Made by a program: the position numbers and the translations under genes. From assembly GCF_016469335.1 (NCBI RefSeq), contig NZ_CP059888.1, positions 868,001 to 932,000 of the forward strand: a stretch of 64,000 bases of DNA, written 5' to 3'. Every line of letters starts with the position of its first letter. The stretch's first letter is position 1. This stretch comes from Flocculibacter collagenilyticus. GTDB lineage: Bacteria > Pseudomonadota > Gammaproteobacteria > Enterobacterales > Alteromonadaceae. Of the stretch, positions 53,487 to 62,928 are shown one piece after another. A model generated the notes under the pieces. It was not told the origin of the DNA and made no database searches. It saw nothing but the letters and a program-made list of their open reading frames with translations.

Positions 53487-54143
53487 TTATAAGCCATCAC
53501 TCATTATGTTGTCGTTTAGCGTTTCTTTTATACAGTGCTTCATGGCGCGTTTAGTGCCTTTAAACTGTTGGTGATGGTCGCGAATTTCGGTTTTTGTTAC
53601 TAACTCGTCTTCATCGGCATCCAGCTTTTCAAATTTTTCGGTGGCTTTAGCTGTTGCGGCTGCTTGCGCTTCGCTTAAGTCAATCATGCCGTCGCTATTA
53701 GTGTCTTTGCTGTCAAAGCGCGCTTGTGGGGTTTTAAAGTCGTCAACACTAGGAATTTGAATGGTCGTTGAGCCTAACTCTTCTTTTAAATCGGTTACAC
53801 ATTGAATAATGTCTTCGGCATATTCGGTTAAATCTGCACCACCACGGCGGGTTGCTGTATATTCTTCAAACGATACTGAACCATTGTCGTCAGCATCAAC
53901 GCGTTCTAGTTTCTTTTCCGCTTTTAATTGAGCGGCAGTTGTCATTTCAGTTAAATCAAGCATCCCATCTTGGTTGGTATCAACTTTCATGAATTTATGC
54001 ATACCGCCTTTACCTGGGCCACCATGCCCACCTGCTTTAGCATGAGCTGGCGTAGATACAAGCAGTGTCGTGCCCATAATGACAAATGCAGCGCCAACGA
54101 CTAGGCTAGCCGTTGCTGAATCGAAAGATAGTTTTTTAAACAT
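53487..54143 (-). CDS. Periplasmic EF-hand calcium-binding protein
   Basis: 218 residues with a signal peptide (to about AHAKA, residue 36) and a His/Gly-rich start. Four EF-hand loops are seen: DTNQDGMLDLTE (55-66), DADDNGSVSFEE (83-94), DTNSDGMIDLSE (147-158) and DADEDELVTKTE (175-186, with Glu at the usual Gly position, so weaker). Two Cys (C115, C207) may pair. Start has CAGGAG. A calcium sensor or buffer; partner unknown. Confidence 0.8.
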   Translation of the reverse strand: MFKKLSFDSATASLVVGAAFVIMGTTLLVSTPAHAKAGGHGGPGKGGMHKFMKVDTNQDGMLDLTEMTTAAQLKAEKKLERVDADDNGSVSFEEYTATRRGGADLTEYAEDIIQCVTDLKEELGSTTIQIPSVDDFKTPQARFDSKDTNSDGMIDLSEAQAAATAKATEKFEKLDADEDELVTKTEIRDHHQQFKGTKRAMKHCIKETLNDNIMSDGL

Positions 54144-54271
54144 AATACGCTCCTGATAGATTTTATTATCTCAACGGTATTTAAATGCGGCTGACTTCAT
54201 GTTGGCGCGCTTTCAAAAACATCGAGTATGTTGGTGTATTCAATAGTTCAAACGAGGCAGTTACGGTTTGG

Positions 54272-54301
54272 TTGACATAGAAATCAAAAAAAATTTATTT
54301 T
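54272..54301 (+). promoter_or_regulatory. Candidate promoter upstream of the cobalamin riboswitch
   Basis: TTGACA (54272-54277) is a perfect -35; the -10 at 17-18 bases is poor (TTATTT or TATTTT). It would start transcription about 70 bases before the aptamer. Confidence 0.4.
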
Positions 54302-54379
54302 TTTAACTGGTCAGAGGATGAAAGTGCGTATAGCGCTTGCTATTTGTACGGATAAGTCGATAATTCGCAGCATAAACTG

Positions 54380-54536
54380 TTGATGCCAAATTAATTGGCG
54401 CTGGGAATGTGGTGAAAGGCCACAACTGTACCCGCAACTGTATACAGAGCAGCGTATTAATCATTATGTTATTAAGAACCACTGGCAATTGCTGGGAAGG
54501 AATACGCCGAGAAGCTGTAAGTCAGGATACCAGCAG
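54380..54536 (+). promoter_or_regulatory. Cobalamin riboswitch upstream of btuD
   Basis: All core elements are in order: GGGAATGTGGTGAAA (54403 on), CTGTACCCGCAACTGT (54426-54441), CCACTGGCAATTGCTGGGAAGG (54479-54500) and the B12 box GTCAGGATACCAGC (54521-54534). It should switch off the uptake operon when B12 is plentiful. About 245 bases lie between it and btuD, a long expression platform that contains no clear gene. Confidence 0.93.
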
Positions 54537-54783
54537 ATAGTTTAAAGCCTTCAAGGGCGTGTAAACGTTACTTAAATGTTCGAGCGGGCTACTCGGCGGT
54601 TTAAGATCTATTACTACTAATTTATTTTGGCTTGAAAATGCACAAAGTATGCATGCTAAAGTTTAGGCGTGAGTAATACATCTTTGTCCGTTTTACGTGC
54701 GCATCTTATAGCGTGTTTAATGATTAAAACGAGCAATAGGTATAACTTACTGTGCTAAAAAATAAACTGGCTAAGATAGTTTG
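54537..54783. other. Long expression platform between riboswitch and btuD
   Basis: About 247 bases. Only tiny frames (12-14 codons) and a weak CGAG/CTCG hairpin (54581-54595) are seen. No clear terminator, so the switch may act on translation or use long-range pairing. Confidence 0.35.
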
Positions 54784-55623
54784 ATGAATACAATATCTTC
54801 TGCTAATTCTTCTTGCGCTATATTGAGTGTCGACCAGCTATGTTGGTTCGCTGGTAAAAAGCAAGTGCTCAACGGTATTACGTTTACTATCGCAACAGGC
54901 AGTTTTACTGGCTTAGTCGGGCCTAATGGCGCGGGAAAGTCGAGTTTATTGCGTTGTTTGTATCGCTTTCATCAACCTGCTTCAGGTGATATTTCTTTTA
55001 ACAACAAATCTTTATCACACTGGTCTGCAACTGACTATGCCAAACAAGTTGCCGTTGTACTGCAAGAAACCCCTTCACAATTTAATTTAACCGTATTTGA
55101 TGTAGTGGGATTAGGGTTAATTCCGCATAAAAGCATGTTTAGTAGAGTGTCAAAACATGATTTGCAGCAGATTAACAGCGCTATCGAACAAGTTGGGTTG
55201 CACCACAAGGTGGAGCAATTATTTGAACACCTTTCTGGTGGAGAAAAGCAGAGGGCATTAATCGCTCGTGCAATTTTACAGTCGCCGCAACTCTTAATTA
55301 TGGATGAACCCACAAGTCACCTTGATGTGAAGTATCAAATACAAATTATGGAGTTGGCGAAATCCTTAGGTATCACCGTCATTGCGTCATTTCATGACTT
55401 AAACTTGGCCTCGGCGATGTGTGATAATTTATTAGTAATGAAAGACGGAGCATTAGTTGCTCAAGGTAAACCGATAGAGGTGATCACGTCTGACATGCTT
55501 TCAACGGTTTTTGGCGTTTGTGCCGAGGTATCACAGCATCCGCAGCACCACGCACCGCATATCACTTATTTTTACAATTACCCAATGCAATCAGCGCCTT
55601 CACAAGGAGGCGGGCATGTTTAG
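54784..55623 (+). CDS. btuD: Vitamin B12 ABC transporter ATP-binding protein BtuD
   Basis: 279 residues from ATG 54784 (a TTG precedes it in frame). Walker A GPNGAGKSSLL, signature LSGGEKQRALIARAI, Walker B LLIMDEPTSHLD and switch His (FHDLNLA) are present; it is of the FecE/BtuD type. The riboswitch upstream and btuCRF-B downstream show the substrate is cobalamin and not a siderophore. It overlaps btuC by eight bases. Confidence 0.9.
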   Translation: MNTISSANSSCAILSVDQLCWFAGKKQVLNGITFTIATGSFTGLVGPNGAGKSSLLRCLYRFHQPASGDISFNNKSLSHWSATDYAKQVAVVLQETPSQFNLTVFDVVGLGLIPHKSMFSRVSKHDLQQINSAIEQVGLHHKVEQLFEHLSGGEKQRALIARAILQSPQLLIMDEPTSHLDVKYQIQIMELAKSLGITVIASFHDLNLASAMCDNLLVMKDGALVAQGKPIEVITSDMLSTVFGVCAEVSQHPQHHAPHITYFYNYPMQSAPSQGGGHV

Positions 55624-56641
55624 TGCTGCTATGGTGAATCGGTCGGCACATTTGCCAGCGTTGGGTTTGGTTATTGGGTTTGCGTTGCTCAGCGTATTAA
55701 TGGCACTGTGTTTGGGTGCAGTAACTATCCCCTTTCAACAAGTACTTGAAACCTTTGTTAACCAAGCCGTGACCGACAAACCCTTGGCATTCTACGAGCG
55801 TATTGTGTGGGATTTACGCTTACCGCGAACATTATTAGCGTTTCTGGCGGGGGCTGGGTTAGCTATAGCTGGACTTATTTTACAAACGGTAACGCGAAAT
55901 CCATTAGCAGATCCTTATTTATTTGGTATTTCGTCCGGAGCTTCATTAGGCGTAGTGATTACAATTGCGTTAATCGGCAGTAGTGCGGGAGGCGCTATTT
56001 CAATAGCGGCATTCGCTGGTAGTTTGGGGGCTATGTTTTTATTGATAGCAATTACCAGTAGGCATGCAAACTATCAGGTAGAGATTATGCTGCTGGCGGG
56101 GGTCGCACTTTCTTTTTTGTTTAGTGCGCTAACAAGCTTATTGTTGTATTGGACAGAGCCACAAGCGGTAACTGCTATTTTGTTTTGGACATTGGGCAGT
56201 TTTAGTCGTGCTGACTGGTCTGGATTAGTGTTTCCTACGCTTGTGGTGGTGGCTTGCTTGGTATTTATGGTAGCGAGCCGAAGACAGCTAAATGCCTTGT
56301 TACTAGGAGACGAAAGTGCAATTACCTTAGGGATAAATGTTAAACAATTTCGTATTGTGATGCTGGTATTAAGCTCATTAATTACGGCAACCTTGGTATC
56401 CATTTGTGGTGGTATTGGTTTTGTAGGACTCATGATCCCACATATTGTGCGCTTTTTTATTTCGCAGGGTTCTGCACAGGGAATGTTAATGACGGCACTA
56501 GTTGGCGGTGTATTTATGGTATGGGTAGATGTATTGTCGCGCACATTATTGAATAATCAAGAGCTACCTGTGGGTATTATAACAGCCGCAACAGGCAGTA
56601 TTTTCTTTTTAGCATTACTGTATCGAAAGCGTGCAGAGTAA
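55616..56641 (+). CDS. btuC: Vitamin B12 ABC transporter permease BtuC
   Basis: 341 residues from ATG 55616, which follows AAGGAGGCGGGC; an in-frame ATG at 55511 would overlap btuD by more than 100 bases and is unlikely. FecCD fold with about ten helices: RLPRTLLAFLAGAGLAIAGLILQTVTRNPLADPYLFGISSGASLG, plus GFVGLMIPHIVRF and LPVGIITAATGSIFFL. It forms the channel with BtuD. Confidence 0.92.
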   Translation: MFSAAMVNRSAHLPALGLVIGFALLSVLMALCLGAVTIPFQQVLETFVNQAVTDKPLAFYERIVWDLRLPRTLLAFLAGAGLAIAGLILQTVTRNPLADPYLFGISSGASLGVVITIALIGSSAGGAISIAAFAGSLGAMFLLIAITSRHANYQVEIMLLAGVALSFLFSALTSLLLYWTEPQAVTAILFWTLGSFSRADWSGLVFPTLVVVACLVFMVASRRQLNALLLGDESAITLGINVKQFRIVMLVLSSLITATLVSICGGIGFVGLMIPHIVRFFISQGSAQGMLMTALVGGVFMVWVDVLSRTLLNNQELPVGIITAATGSIFFLALLYRKRAE

Positions 56642-56707
56642 GACAATTTATTGCTCAACTTTAATAAAAACAATATAAATCAAGTATAAAAATTACAGGG
56701 CATTAGT

Positions 56708-57310
56708 ATGACGGATTCCAAAAAACAAGATAAGCATCAAGAAAGACAACAAAAATTAAAAGAAAAGGTAGATGCTCATGTTGAATCATCTCAAATAGAA
56801 AAAGGCATTTTCCAAGTTATTACAGGTAATGGTAAGGGCAAGTCTACGTCAGGTTTTGGCGTTGTCACTCGTTGTGTAGGCCATGGAAAAAAAGCGGCAG
56901 TTGTGCAGTTTATTAAGGGGATGTGGGAATGTGGCGAGCGTAACTTATTAGAAAAGTCTGGTGTGCCGTTTGCCGTCATGAAAACAGGCTTTACGTGGGA
57001 AACACAAAACCGTGAAACCGACACGCAAGCGGCTCAAGAAGCGTGGCAGCAAGCAAAAAAATGGTTAGCGGATGACGCTATTGATGTCGTACTGTTAGAT
57101 GAATTAACGTATATGGTGACCTACGAATATATTGACTTAGATGAGGTGCTTACAGCGATAGCAAATCGTCCTAGTATGCAGTCAGTGATTGTGACAGGTC
57201 GTGCTGCTCACAGAAAGTTAACGGATTTAGCAGATACAGTAAGCGAAGTTCGTAATGTAAAACATGCGTTTGATAACGGCATTAAAGCGCTGGAAGGTTT
57301 CGACTATTAA
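56708..57310 (+). CDS. btuR: Corrinoid adenosyltransferase (CobA/BtuR type)
   Basis: 200 residues. It adds the adenosyl group to cob(I)alamin, making the coenzyme form. P-loop GNGKGKST (40-47) in FQVITGNGKGKSTSGFG, then VVQFIKGMWECGERNLLE, VVLLDELTYM and VIVTGRAAHRKLTDLADTVSEV. The charged N-terminal helix of about 30 residues is usual. It sits inside the uptake operon, which points to salvage and not synthesis. Confidence 0.95.
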   Translation: MTDSKKQDKHQERQQKLKEKVDAHVESSQIEKGIFQVITGNGKGKSTSGFGVVTRCVGHGKKAAVVQFIKGMWECGERNLLEKSGVPFAVMKTGFTWETQNRETDTQAAQEAWQQAKKWLADDAIDVVLLDELTYMVTYEYIDLDEVLTAIANRPSMQSVIVTGRAAHRKLTDLADTVSEVRNVKHAFDNGIKALEGFDY

Positions 57311-57311
57311 T

Positions 57312-58202
57312 ATGCTGAAATACTCCGTACTGAGTACTTTGCTCGCTTTAGTTATCAGTGTATGTATACCTTTCAATGATGTTAATGCTTCAGAGCTAAC
57401 TGAGCATGAGCATAAGCAGCGTATTGTTGCCTTGTCTCCACACATTGTAGAAATGCTGTTTGAAATTGGCGCGGGCGATCATATTGTCGCTACTGTGGAT
57501 TATGCTGATTTTCCTGAGCAGGCTTTAAGTATTCCTAAAGTTGGTGGCTTTTACGGTGTGCAGATAGAAAAAATCATTGCCTTACAGCCTGATCTGGTGA
57601 TTGCTTGGAAAACAGGTAATCAAGATAGTGATATTGCTAAATTACAGCAATTTGGCATCAAGGTTGTGTTTAGCCAACCAAAGCAACTGACCGACATAGC
57701 CAATGAATTTAACATGCTGGGCAAGTTAACTGGGCATCAGGTTGAGGCTACTCAAAAGGCCAAAGCATATTTAACCTTGTTAAATCAGATTACCCGTGAT
57801 TACGAGTCTAAACAATCGTTACCTAGCTTTTATCAGTTGTGGTCAGAGCCAATGATGACTATTAATCGCAACACTTGGATACATCAATTAATGCAGCGTT
57901 GTGGTGCAAGTAATGTGTTTGCGCAGAATACTGCCGACTACCCACAAATTAGTATCGAGAATGTCATGCTAGCGCAACCGCAGTTAATTATTATTCCTGA
58001 TGAACGTACGGATAAACCGCAGCCCACAATTAATTGGCAGCAATGGCCTGAAATTCCTGCGGTAAAACATCAGCGCTTTATTAGTGTTAATGCAGATTTA
58101 TTACATAGATTTAGTTTTCGTATGTTGGATGGCTTAGCAGATATGTGTCAGCAAATTGATAACGTACGCAAAACAATAAACGCGGTTAATCAACAGCAGT
58201 AA
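57312..58202 (+). CDS. btuF: Cobalamin-binding periplasmic protein BtuF
   Basis: 296 residues from ATG 57312; the longer frame from 57264 would overlap btuR and hide the signal peptide (MLKYSVLSTLLALVISVCIPF). Helical-backbone binding protein fold: RIVALSPHIVEMLFEIGAGDHIVATVDYADFP, then YGVQIEKIIALQPDLVIAW. It hands B12 from BtuB to BtuCD. Last gene before the second riboswitch. Confidence 0.92.
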   Translation: MLKYSVLSTLLALVISVCIPFNDVNASELTEHEHKQRIVALSPHIVEMLFEIGAGDHIVATVDYADFPEQALSIPKVGGFYGVQIEKIIALQPDLVIAWKTGNQDSDIAKLQQFGIKVVFSQPKQLTDIANEFNMLGKLTGHQVEATQKAKAYLTLLNQITRDYESKQSLPSFYQLWSEPMMTINRNTWIHQLMQRCGASNVFAQNTADYPQISIENVMLAQPQLIIIPDERTDKPQPTINWQQWPEIPAVKHQRFISVNADLLHRFSFRMLDGLADMCQQIDNVRKTINAVNQQQ

Positions 58203-58228
58203 TGTTACTAAACTGATTAACCATTCTT

Positions 58229-58345
58229 GGCTGCTCGCGAGGAAGTTGATGCAAATTCAACACTGCCCCCGCAACGGTGAAAATAAAAGTCCGGAACTCA
58301 ATAGCAGTTATAACCATAGTGGCATTGCCACAAGTGATGCGGTGG
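58229..58345 (+). promoter_or_regulatory. Second, compact cobalamin riboswitch upstream of btuB
   Basis: CACTGCCCCCGCAACGGTG (58261-58279) is the hallmark core, in the CCCCCGC-AACGGT form, with GAGGAAGTTGATGC before it and AGTCCGGAACTC (58289-58300) in place of the B12 box; CTGCT (58231-58235) and AGCAG (58303-58307) can close the domain. Two hairpins follow (GTGGC/GCCAC and TGATGC/GCATCA), then the btuB ribosome binding site AGGATGAGG. The aptamer lacks the long peripheral arm of the first riboswitch. Confidence 0.8.
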
Positions 58346-58365
58346 GCATCATAGGATGAGGTATT

Positions 58366-60246
58366 ATGAATTATAAAAGCACAAAAAAAACACGTTTAAC
58401 TCCATCAAGCCTATTTAGTTTTTCATCTTTAGCATTAGCGGTTAGCAGTACATTATTTGCTTCTAACGTTGCGGCAGAAGCAGTGCCGCAAGCAGTTAAT
58501 AATATGGAAACGATAACGGTTACAGCGTCTCGTACACCGAAGCCATTAAGTAATGCGCTAACGTCACAAGTGGTTATCACTCGTGAAGATATAGCGTTAT
58601 TACAGCCTGAATCGATCACGGATGTATTATCGTCTGTGCCAGGAGTGGATATTTCTAGCCAAGGTGGCAGAGGGCAAAATCAATCTATTTTTTTACGTGG
58701 AACGAATGCAAACCACACGCTAGTGGTATTAGATGGTGTTCGAATTAGCTCGGCAACGCTAGGGTTAGCAAACCTGCAAGGTATTTCGCCAGAAACGATA
58801 GAGCGTATTGAAATTGTAAAAGGCCCGCGTGCGGCATTGTGGGGATCTGATGCCATAGGTGGTGTTATTCAAATTTTTACCCGCAAAGCGAATGAGCACG
58901 AAGTTAATATTGGTGCGACAGCAGGTACTGATAATTATCAAGCGTACAATGCCAATTTAGGTGTTGCCCATGGCGACGGTAAAACCAGTTTTACGGTTGC
59001 ACGTGAAAGTAGCGACGGTTTTGACGTAACAAAAGGCCAAGAGCCTGATGATGATGGCTACAAATTTACCTCTGTATCAGTAAACGGTGCGCAAAATATT
59101 AATAAAGCATTGTCAGTTAACTGGCTAGCTAATGCTTACACAGGTGAAAATGAGTATGACAACAGCTGGGGCGAAAATGAGACGGAAATTGATAATCATG
59201 CATGGCGCTTAGGCGCGCAATATAATTGGCTTACCGATAATGTATTGTCGTTCTCAATCGGACAGAGCCGTGACTCAGGAGAAAACTTTGGTAACGGAAC
59301 GCTAAAAGGCCAAGGCAGTGTTTTCGAATCTCGCCGTAATGAAGTGTCAGTATTAAATTACAGTCAATTATCTGATGAGTGGCAACTTAATGTTGGTGCG
59401 GATTACTACCAAGAAAAAATCAGTAGTGGTGTCAGTTATATTAAAACTGAGCGCGATGTATCTGCCGTGTTTGCGCAATCAAGCTATCAATTAAACTCAT
59501 TTATTCTTGAAATGGCAGTGCGCTACGACGATATTGAGTTTGTTGATTCTGAAACAACGTATAATGCAAGCTTTGGTTACGAAATTACGGATAATGCATT
59601 AATTAGTTTAAATCTTGGTTCAGCGTTTAAAGCACCAACATTCAATGACCTATTTTGGCCTGTAGAAGCTGGTTCGACAGACTTTCTCGCGCTAAAACCA
59701 GAGTCGTCTGACACGGTTGAGTTGTTAATGAAAACAGACGTGAACGATGTTCAGCTCGACTTTAGTATTTATCACTATGATGTTGAAAACCTTATTCAAT
59801 GGCAGCCTGATGCTGGTGGTACTTGGCGCCCGCAAAATGTTAATCAAGTTGAGATATTAGGCTTGGAGATATCTGCACAGTTTGAAGGGTTGGGCGGATT
59901 ACACCATCTCAACATGAGTTATATTGACACTGAAGATAAATCAACGGGTAAACAATTAATTAGAAGAGCAAAAGAGCTTGTTAATTACTCCTTCACTAAG
60001 CAATTTGATGAAGTAAACCTGATTGCAGAGTATCAGTTTCGAGGTGATCGAGATGATGCAACATTCATGGGGCCAGAAGAGCTTGATAGTTATCATTTAG
60101 TAAACTTAGCTGCTGATTATCGAATCAATCAGCAATGGCAGTTGAAGTCGAAAGTATCAAACTTATTTGATGAAGATTACGAAACTGCATTTGGTTATAA
60201 CACGCAAGACAGACAAATATATGTCGGTATTGCTTATAGTATGTAG
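58366..60246 (+). CDS. btuB: TonB-dependent vitamin B12 receptor BtuB
   Basis: 626 residues with a signal peptide (to about VAAEA, residue 38). TonB box METITVTASR follows, then the plug (VLSSVPGVDISSQGG, RIEIVKGPRAALWGSDAIGGVIQIFTRK) and a 22-strand barrel ending in the aromatic YVGIAYSM. Length matches E. coli BtuB (614). The riboswitch directly before it and the btu operon upstream support B12 as ligand. Confidence 0.95.
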   Translation: MNYKSTKKTRLTPSSLFSFSSLALAVSSTLFASNVAAEAVPQAVNNMETITVTASRTPKPLSNALTSQVVITREDIALLQPESITDVLSSVPGVDISSQGGRGQNQSIFLRGTNANHTLVVLDGVRISSATLGLANLQGISPETIERIEIVKGPRAALWGSDAIGGVIQIFTRKANEHEVNIGATAGTDNYQAYNANLGVAHGDGKTSFTVARESSDGFDVTKGQEPDDDGYKFTSVSVNGAQNINKALSVNWLANAYTGENEYDNSWGENETEIDNHAWRLGAQYNWLTDNVLSFSIGQSRDSGENFGNGTLKGQGSVFESRRNEVSVLNYSQLSDEWQLNVGADYYQEKISSGVSYIKTERDVSAVFAQSSYQLNSFILEMAVRYDDIEFVDSETTYNASFGYEITDNALISLNLGSAFKAPTFNDLFWPVEAGSTDFLALKPESSDTVELLMKTDVNDVQLDFSIYHYDVENLIQWQPDAGGTWRPQNVNQVEILGLEISAQFEGLGGLHHLNMSYIDTEDKSTGKQLIRRAKELVNYSFTKQFDEVNLIAEYQFRGDRDDATFMGPEELDSYHLVNLAADYRINQQWQLKSKVSNLFDEDYETAFGYNTQDRQIYVGIAYSM

Positions 60247-60290
60247 CTACCTCTTCCAAACAAACTTACGTTTGTAAGTCTTTGAATTAA

Positions 60291-60328
60291 AAAGCCGCTG
60301 TTAATAATTTTACAGCGGTTTTTTTTTG
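60291..60328 (+). terminator. Rho-independent terminator of btuB
   Basis: CCGCTGT / ACAGCGG stem (60295-60301 with 60312-60318), flanked by AAA and a run of ten T. Confidence 0.88.
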
Positions 60329-60382
60329 CAATACTGACAGACTGGTATACATTTAAATGAGTTTAATTAAGAGGGATTTACT

Positions 60383-60769
60383 ATGAGTGATTTAAATTCT
60401 ACGCACAACCGATGCGTGTGGTTTGATATACCTGTTCAAGATTTAAAACGTGCCCAGCAGTTTTATGCAAAAGTATTAGCGGTAAAGGTAACGACTGAAA
60501 CCCATGATGGTTTTACGTTTGGGGTGTTAGATCATAATGAAGGAAATGGAGGTTGCCTAATACCACATGAAAATGAAGTCACAGATCAACTTGGAGTGCT
60601 TATTTATTTAAATGTGGATGGTCGTATTAAAGACGCATTAGAGCAAGTCGAGGAACAAGGTGGGCAAGTCATTGATCCAATTCATGATATTGGGCCGTAT
60701 GGATGTAGAGCAATAATTAAAGACTCTGAGGGAAATCGTATTGCATTGCATTCAACAAGTAATAAGTAG
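60383..60769 (+). CDS. VOC family protein (glyoxalase/bleomycin-resistance fold)
   Basis: 128 residues with the paired beta-alpha-beta-beta-beta modules: CVWFDIPVQDLKRAQQFYAKVL at the start and GPYGCRAIIKDSEGNRIALH at the end, including the terminal metal-site pattern. Substrate unknown. Its AGGG ribosome binding site and isolation suggest a single-gene unit. Confidence 0.88.
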   Translation: MSDLNSTHNRCVWFDIPVQDLKRAQQFYAKVLAVKVTTETHDGFTFGVLDHNEGNGGCLIPHENEVTDQLGVLIYLNVDGRIKDALEQVEEQGGQVIDPIHDIGPYGCRAIIKDSEGNRIALHSTSNK

Positions 60770-60922
60770 CTGATATTCAGGGCTTATCACGTTTAAAATT
60801 GACATTATGTAGCGCCTGTAAACATATGAATTAAAAAACTTTATGGTAATTAGATTAATTTGTTTACATAAATTTTACCGTATCATAAACTCCAATGAGT
60901 TATGTAATATAAGTGTATCACT

Positions 60923-61264
60923 ATGGAATTGGTCAACCACACATCTAATCTGGAAAGTACGGCGTTACACAGCCCAGCATTAGAGAGTAATCATACTCAA
61001 AATAAAAAAGAGTTTAGTTTTAGGCTGAAAGTGTATGCGTGGTTATTATTGTCAATAACCACATCACTCGCTTCAGTTTATTTTGCACTTTACTTAACAC
61101 TTCCTTCATCGGCCGTGTTGTTAACCATTAGTGCTGTTGCGTCAATGTTAGTTGGAGTGCAAACGGCTAATGGGGTGTGTATTAAAAGCGATGTGTTAGC
61201 GCTTGGTTTCATCAGTATTGCTATATTCATACATCTTCTCGTATTGTTAGCCGGGCTAGGCTAA
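60923..61264 (+). CDS. Hypothetical membrane protein
   Basis: 113 residues: a polar N-terminal third, then three hydrophobic helices (about 38-57, 61-81 and 90-110). Not recognised. No clear ribosome binding site, so the start is unsure. Confidence 0.55.
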   Translation: MELVNHTSNLESTALHSPALESNHTQNKKEFSFRLKVYAWLLLSITTSLASVYFALYLTLPSSAVLLTISAVASMLVGVQTANGVCIKSDVLALGFISIAIFIHLLVLLAGLG

Positions 61265-61370
61265 TATCTCCTACTGTCAGCTTTTATAGCGTTAGTTTAT
61301 CCATTCACCCACTTGCTTTAGTCACTTTAGAAGACTAAAACAGGTGGGTTTCATCACAAAAGGAATCAAT

Positions 61371-61790
61371 ATGGCAACACCCTTCCAATTAGTTGCGCTT
61401 GATCACCTAGTGCTTCGAACTGCCAATCCACAGCAACTAATTCGTTTTTATTGTGACGTGCTATGTGCAACTGTAGAGCGAGATCATCAAGCGACATCTG
61501 GTTTAACCCAATTACGCGCAGGTAGTGCGTTAATTGATATTGTGGGCGTGAATAGCAAGCTAGGTAAAATAGGCGGTGAAGCACCTGGCGACACAGGCAA
61601 TAACCTTGATCATTTTTGTCTTACGATAAGTGGCACTAATATAGATGCACTAACTCAGTACTTGAAGACACAGCAGGTGGACGTCGGAGAAATTGGCAGA
61701 AGGTATGGCGCATTTGGCTATAGTGACTCAATTTATATTAAAGATCCTGATGGTAACTCGGTGGAGTTAAAGCCGATTGTGAGCGAATAA
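61371..61790 (+). CDS. VOC family protein
   Basis: 139 residues from ATG 61371, which follows AAAGGA; an in-frame GTG at 61344 has none. Begins FQLVALDHLVLRTANPQQLIRFYCDVL and ends YGAFGYSDSIYIKDPDGNSVELKP, keeping His11 (DHLVL) and the final Glu as likely metal ligands. Related to the glyoxalase I-like branch; substrate unknown. Confidence 0.9.
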   Translation: MATPFQLVALDHLVLRTANPQQLIRFYCDVLCATVERDHQATSGLTQLRAGSALIDIVGVNSKLGKIGGEAPGDTGNNLDHFCLTISGTNIDALTQYLKTQQVDVGEIGRRYGAFGYSDSIYIKDPDGNSVELKPIVSE

Positions 61791-62006
61791 ACTAAATGCT
61801 TTTATTCATCCATGATAATAAGTTAACTAAAAAATAGTAAATTTGACTACTTTGTTTATCCACTGAAATCGAGTATTATAAATTAACTTTATAACCTATT
61901 GATATTTAAAGGCAAATTAAATTGGCCTAATGGTTGCTGTAAAATCTACATAGAGTGAAGAATAAAAAGCCCTAAGGCTGACTAAAAGTAGAAAAAGGAA
62001 CCTATC

Positions 62007-62831
62007 GTGAAAGCATTAACTAAATTTAACTCAGTTCATAAGTCTATTCTGGTTGCATCATCGCTGATGATGACGAGTTATGTTGCGGCGCATCAAGAGT
62101 GTAATATTAATATTCAGCAAGACTTGAAGATAAATCAAGGTGCTGTTGAGGTCAGTGATGCTAGGCACAAAGTTGTATTTGCTAGCGACCAGTCATTAAT
62201 GGTAGATGGAAAATATGTCCAACTTAACTCGCACCAACAATCATTGGTGTCGGAATACGCACAAGGTGTGCGACAGTCCATTCCTGAAATGGCTTATATA
62301 GCAATCGACGGAGTAGAATTAGCAATGGATGCAGTGAATAAAGCTTTAGGAGCTGTTTTAGGCGAGGGGCATGACGCAATAGGCGAGATGAACGGTCAAT
62401 TGCATAATGTGAAAACAACGATTTCATCTCATTTTCTAGACTCAGATACTGTTGTACTTAAGCACTCAGACTATAAAGATAATCAAATATTTGGCCCTGA
62501 ATTTGAAAGGAAAATTGAAGAAAGCCTTGAAAGTGCGGTGAAAAGTGCAATGGGAACATTATTAATTCATGTAGGGCAGGAGCTGGTTATGAATGGTGGT
62601 GATTTATCTGAGTTTGAACAACGCATGGAAAAAATGGGTGAAGACATGGAACAGATGATTGAGCATAGAGCAGAGTCTTTAGAAGTTCGTGCTGATGCTT
62701 TCTGTGAAAAAGTGAAAAAACTAGATCATTTAGAGTTTAAATTACAAACAGAAATACCAGAATTAAATCATTTTGACTTGATCACAATGGAATCTGATCA
62801 TGATGATAAGCGCTCTAAACGCGAAATGTAA
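62007..62831 (+). CDS. DUF2884 family protein (YggN-like)
   Basis: 274 residues, GTG start eight bases after AAGGA. Signal peptide to about VAAHQ (residue 30). The two-part layout, CNINIQQDLKINQGAVEV followed by YVQLNSHQQSLVSEYAQGVRQSIPEM, is that of E. coli YggN. The C-terminal region is acidic and helical (EFEQRMEKMGEDMEQMIEHR). Periplasmic; function unknown. Confidence 0.85.
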   Translation: MKALTKFNSVHKSILVASSLMMTSYVAAHQECNINIQQDLKINQGAVEVSDARHKVVFASDQSLMVDGKYVQLNSHQQSLVSEYAQGVRQSIPEMAYIAIDGVELAMDAVNKALGAVLGEGHDAIGEMNGQLHNVKTTISSHFLDSDTVVLKHSDYKDNQIFGPEFERKIEESLESAVKSAMGTLLIHVGQELVMNGGDLSEFEQRMEKMGEDMEQMIEHRAESLEVRADAFCEKVKKLDHLEFKLQTEIPELNHFDLITMESDHDDKRSKREM

Positions 62832-62872
62832 TTAATTTGTTTTAGGGTTAATTAAGAGCTAATAATAAATAC

Positions 62873-62907
62873 AAAAAGGCGTTAGTCATGGGACTAACGC
62901 CTTTTTT
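62873..62907. terminator. Bidirectional Rho-independent terminator
   Basis: AAAAAGGCGTTAGTC / GACTAACGCCTTTTT, 15-bp stem, loop ATGG. It serves both the DUF2884 gene and the convergent EF-hand gene. Confidence 0.92.
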
Positions 62908-62928
62908 ACAGATGAAAAATACTGGTTT

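Noticed and set aside
56074-56544. 156-codon minus-strand frame inside btuC
   Set aside because: Shadow of the permease gene.
54784-56641. Siderophore (Fec/Fhu) transporter instead of B12 transporter
   Set aside because: The cobalamin riboswitches, adenosyltransferase gene and BtuB-like receptor point to B12.
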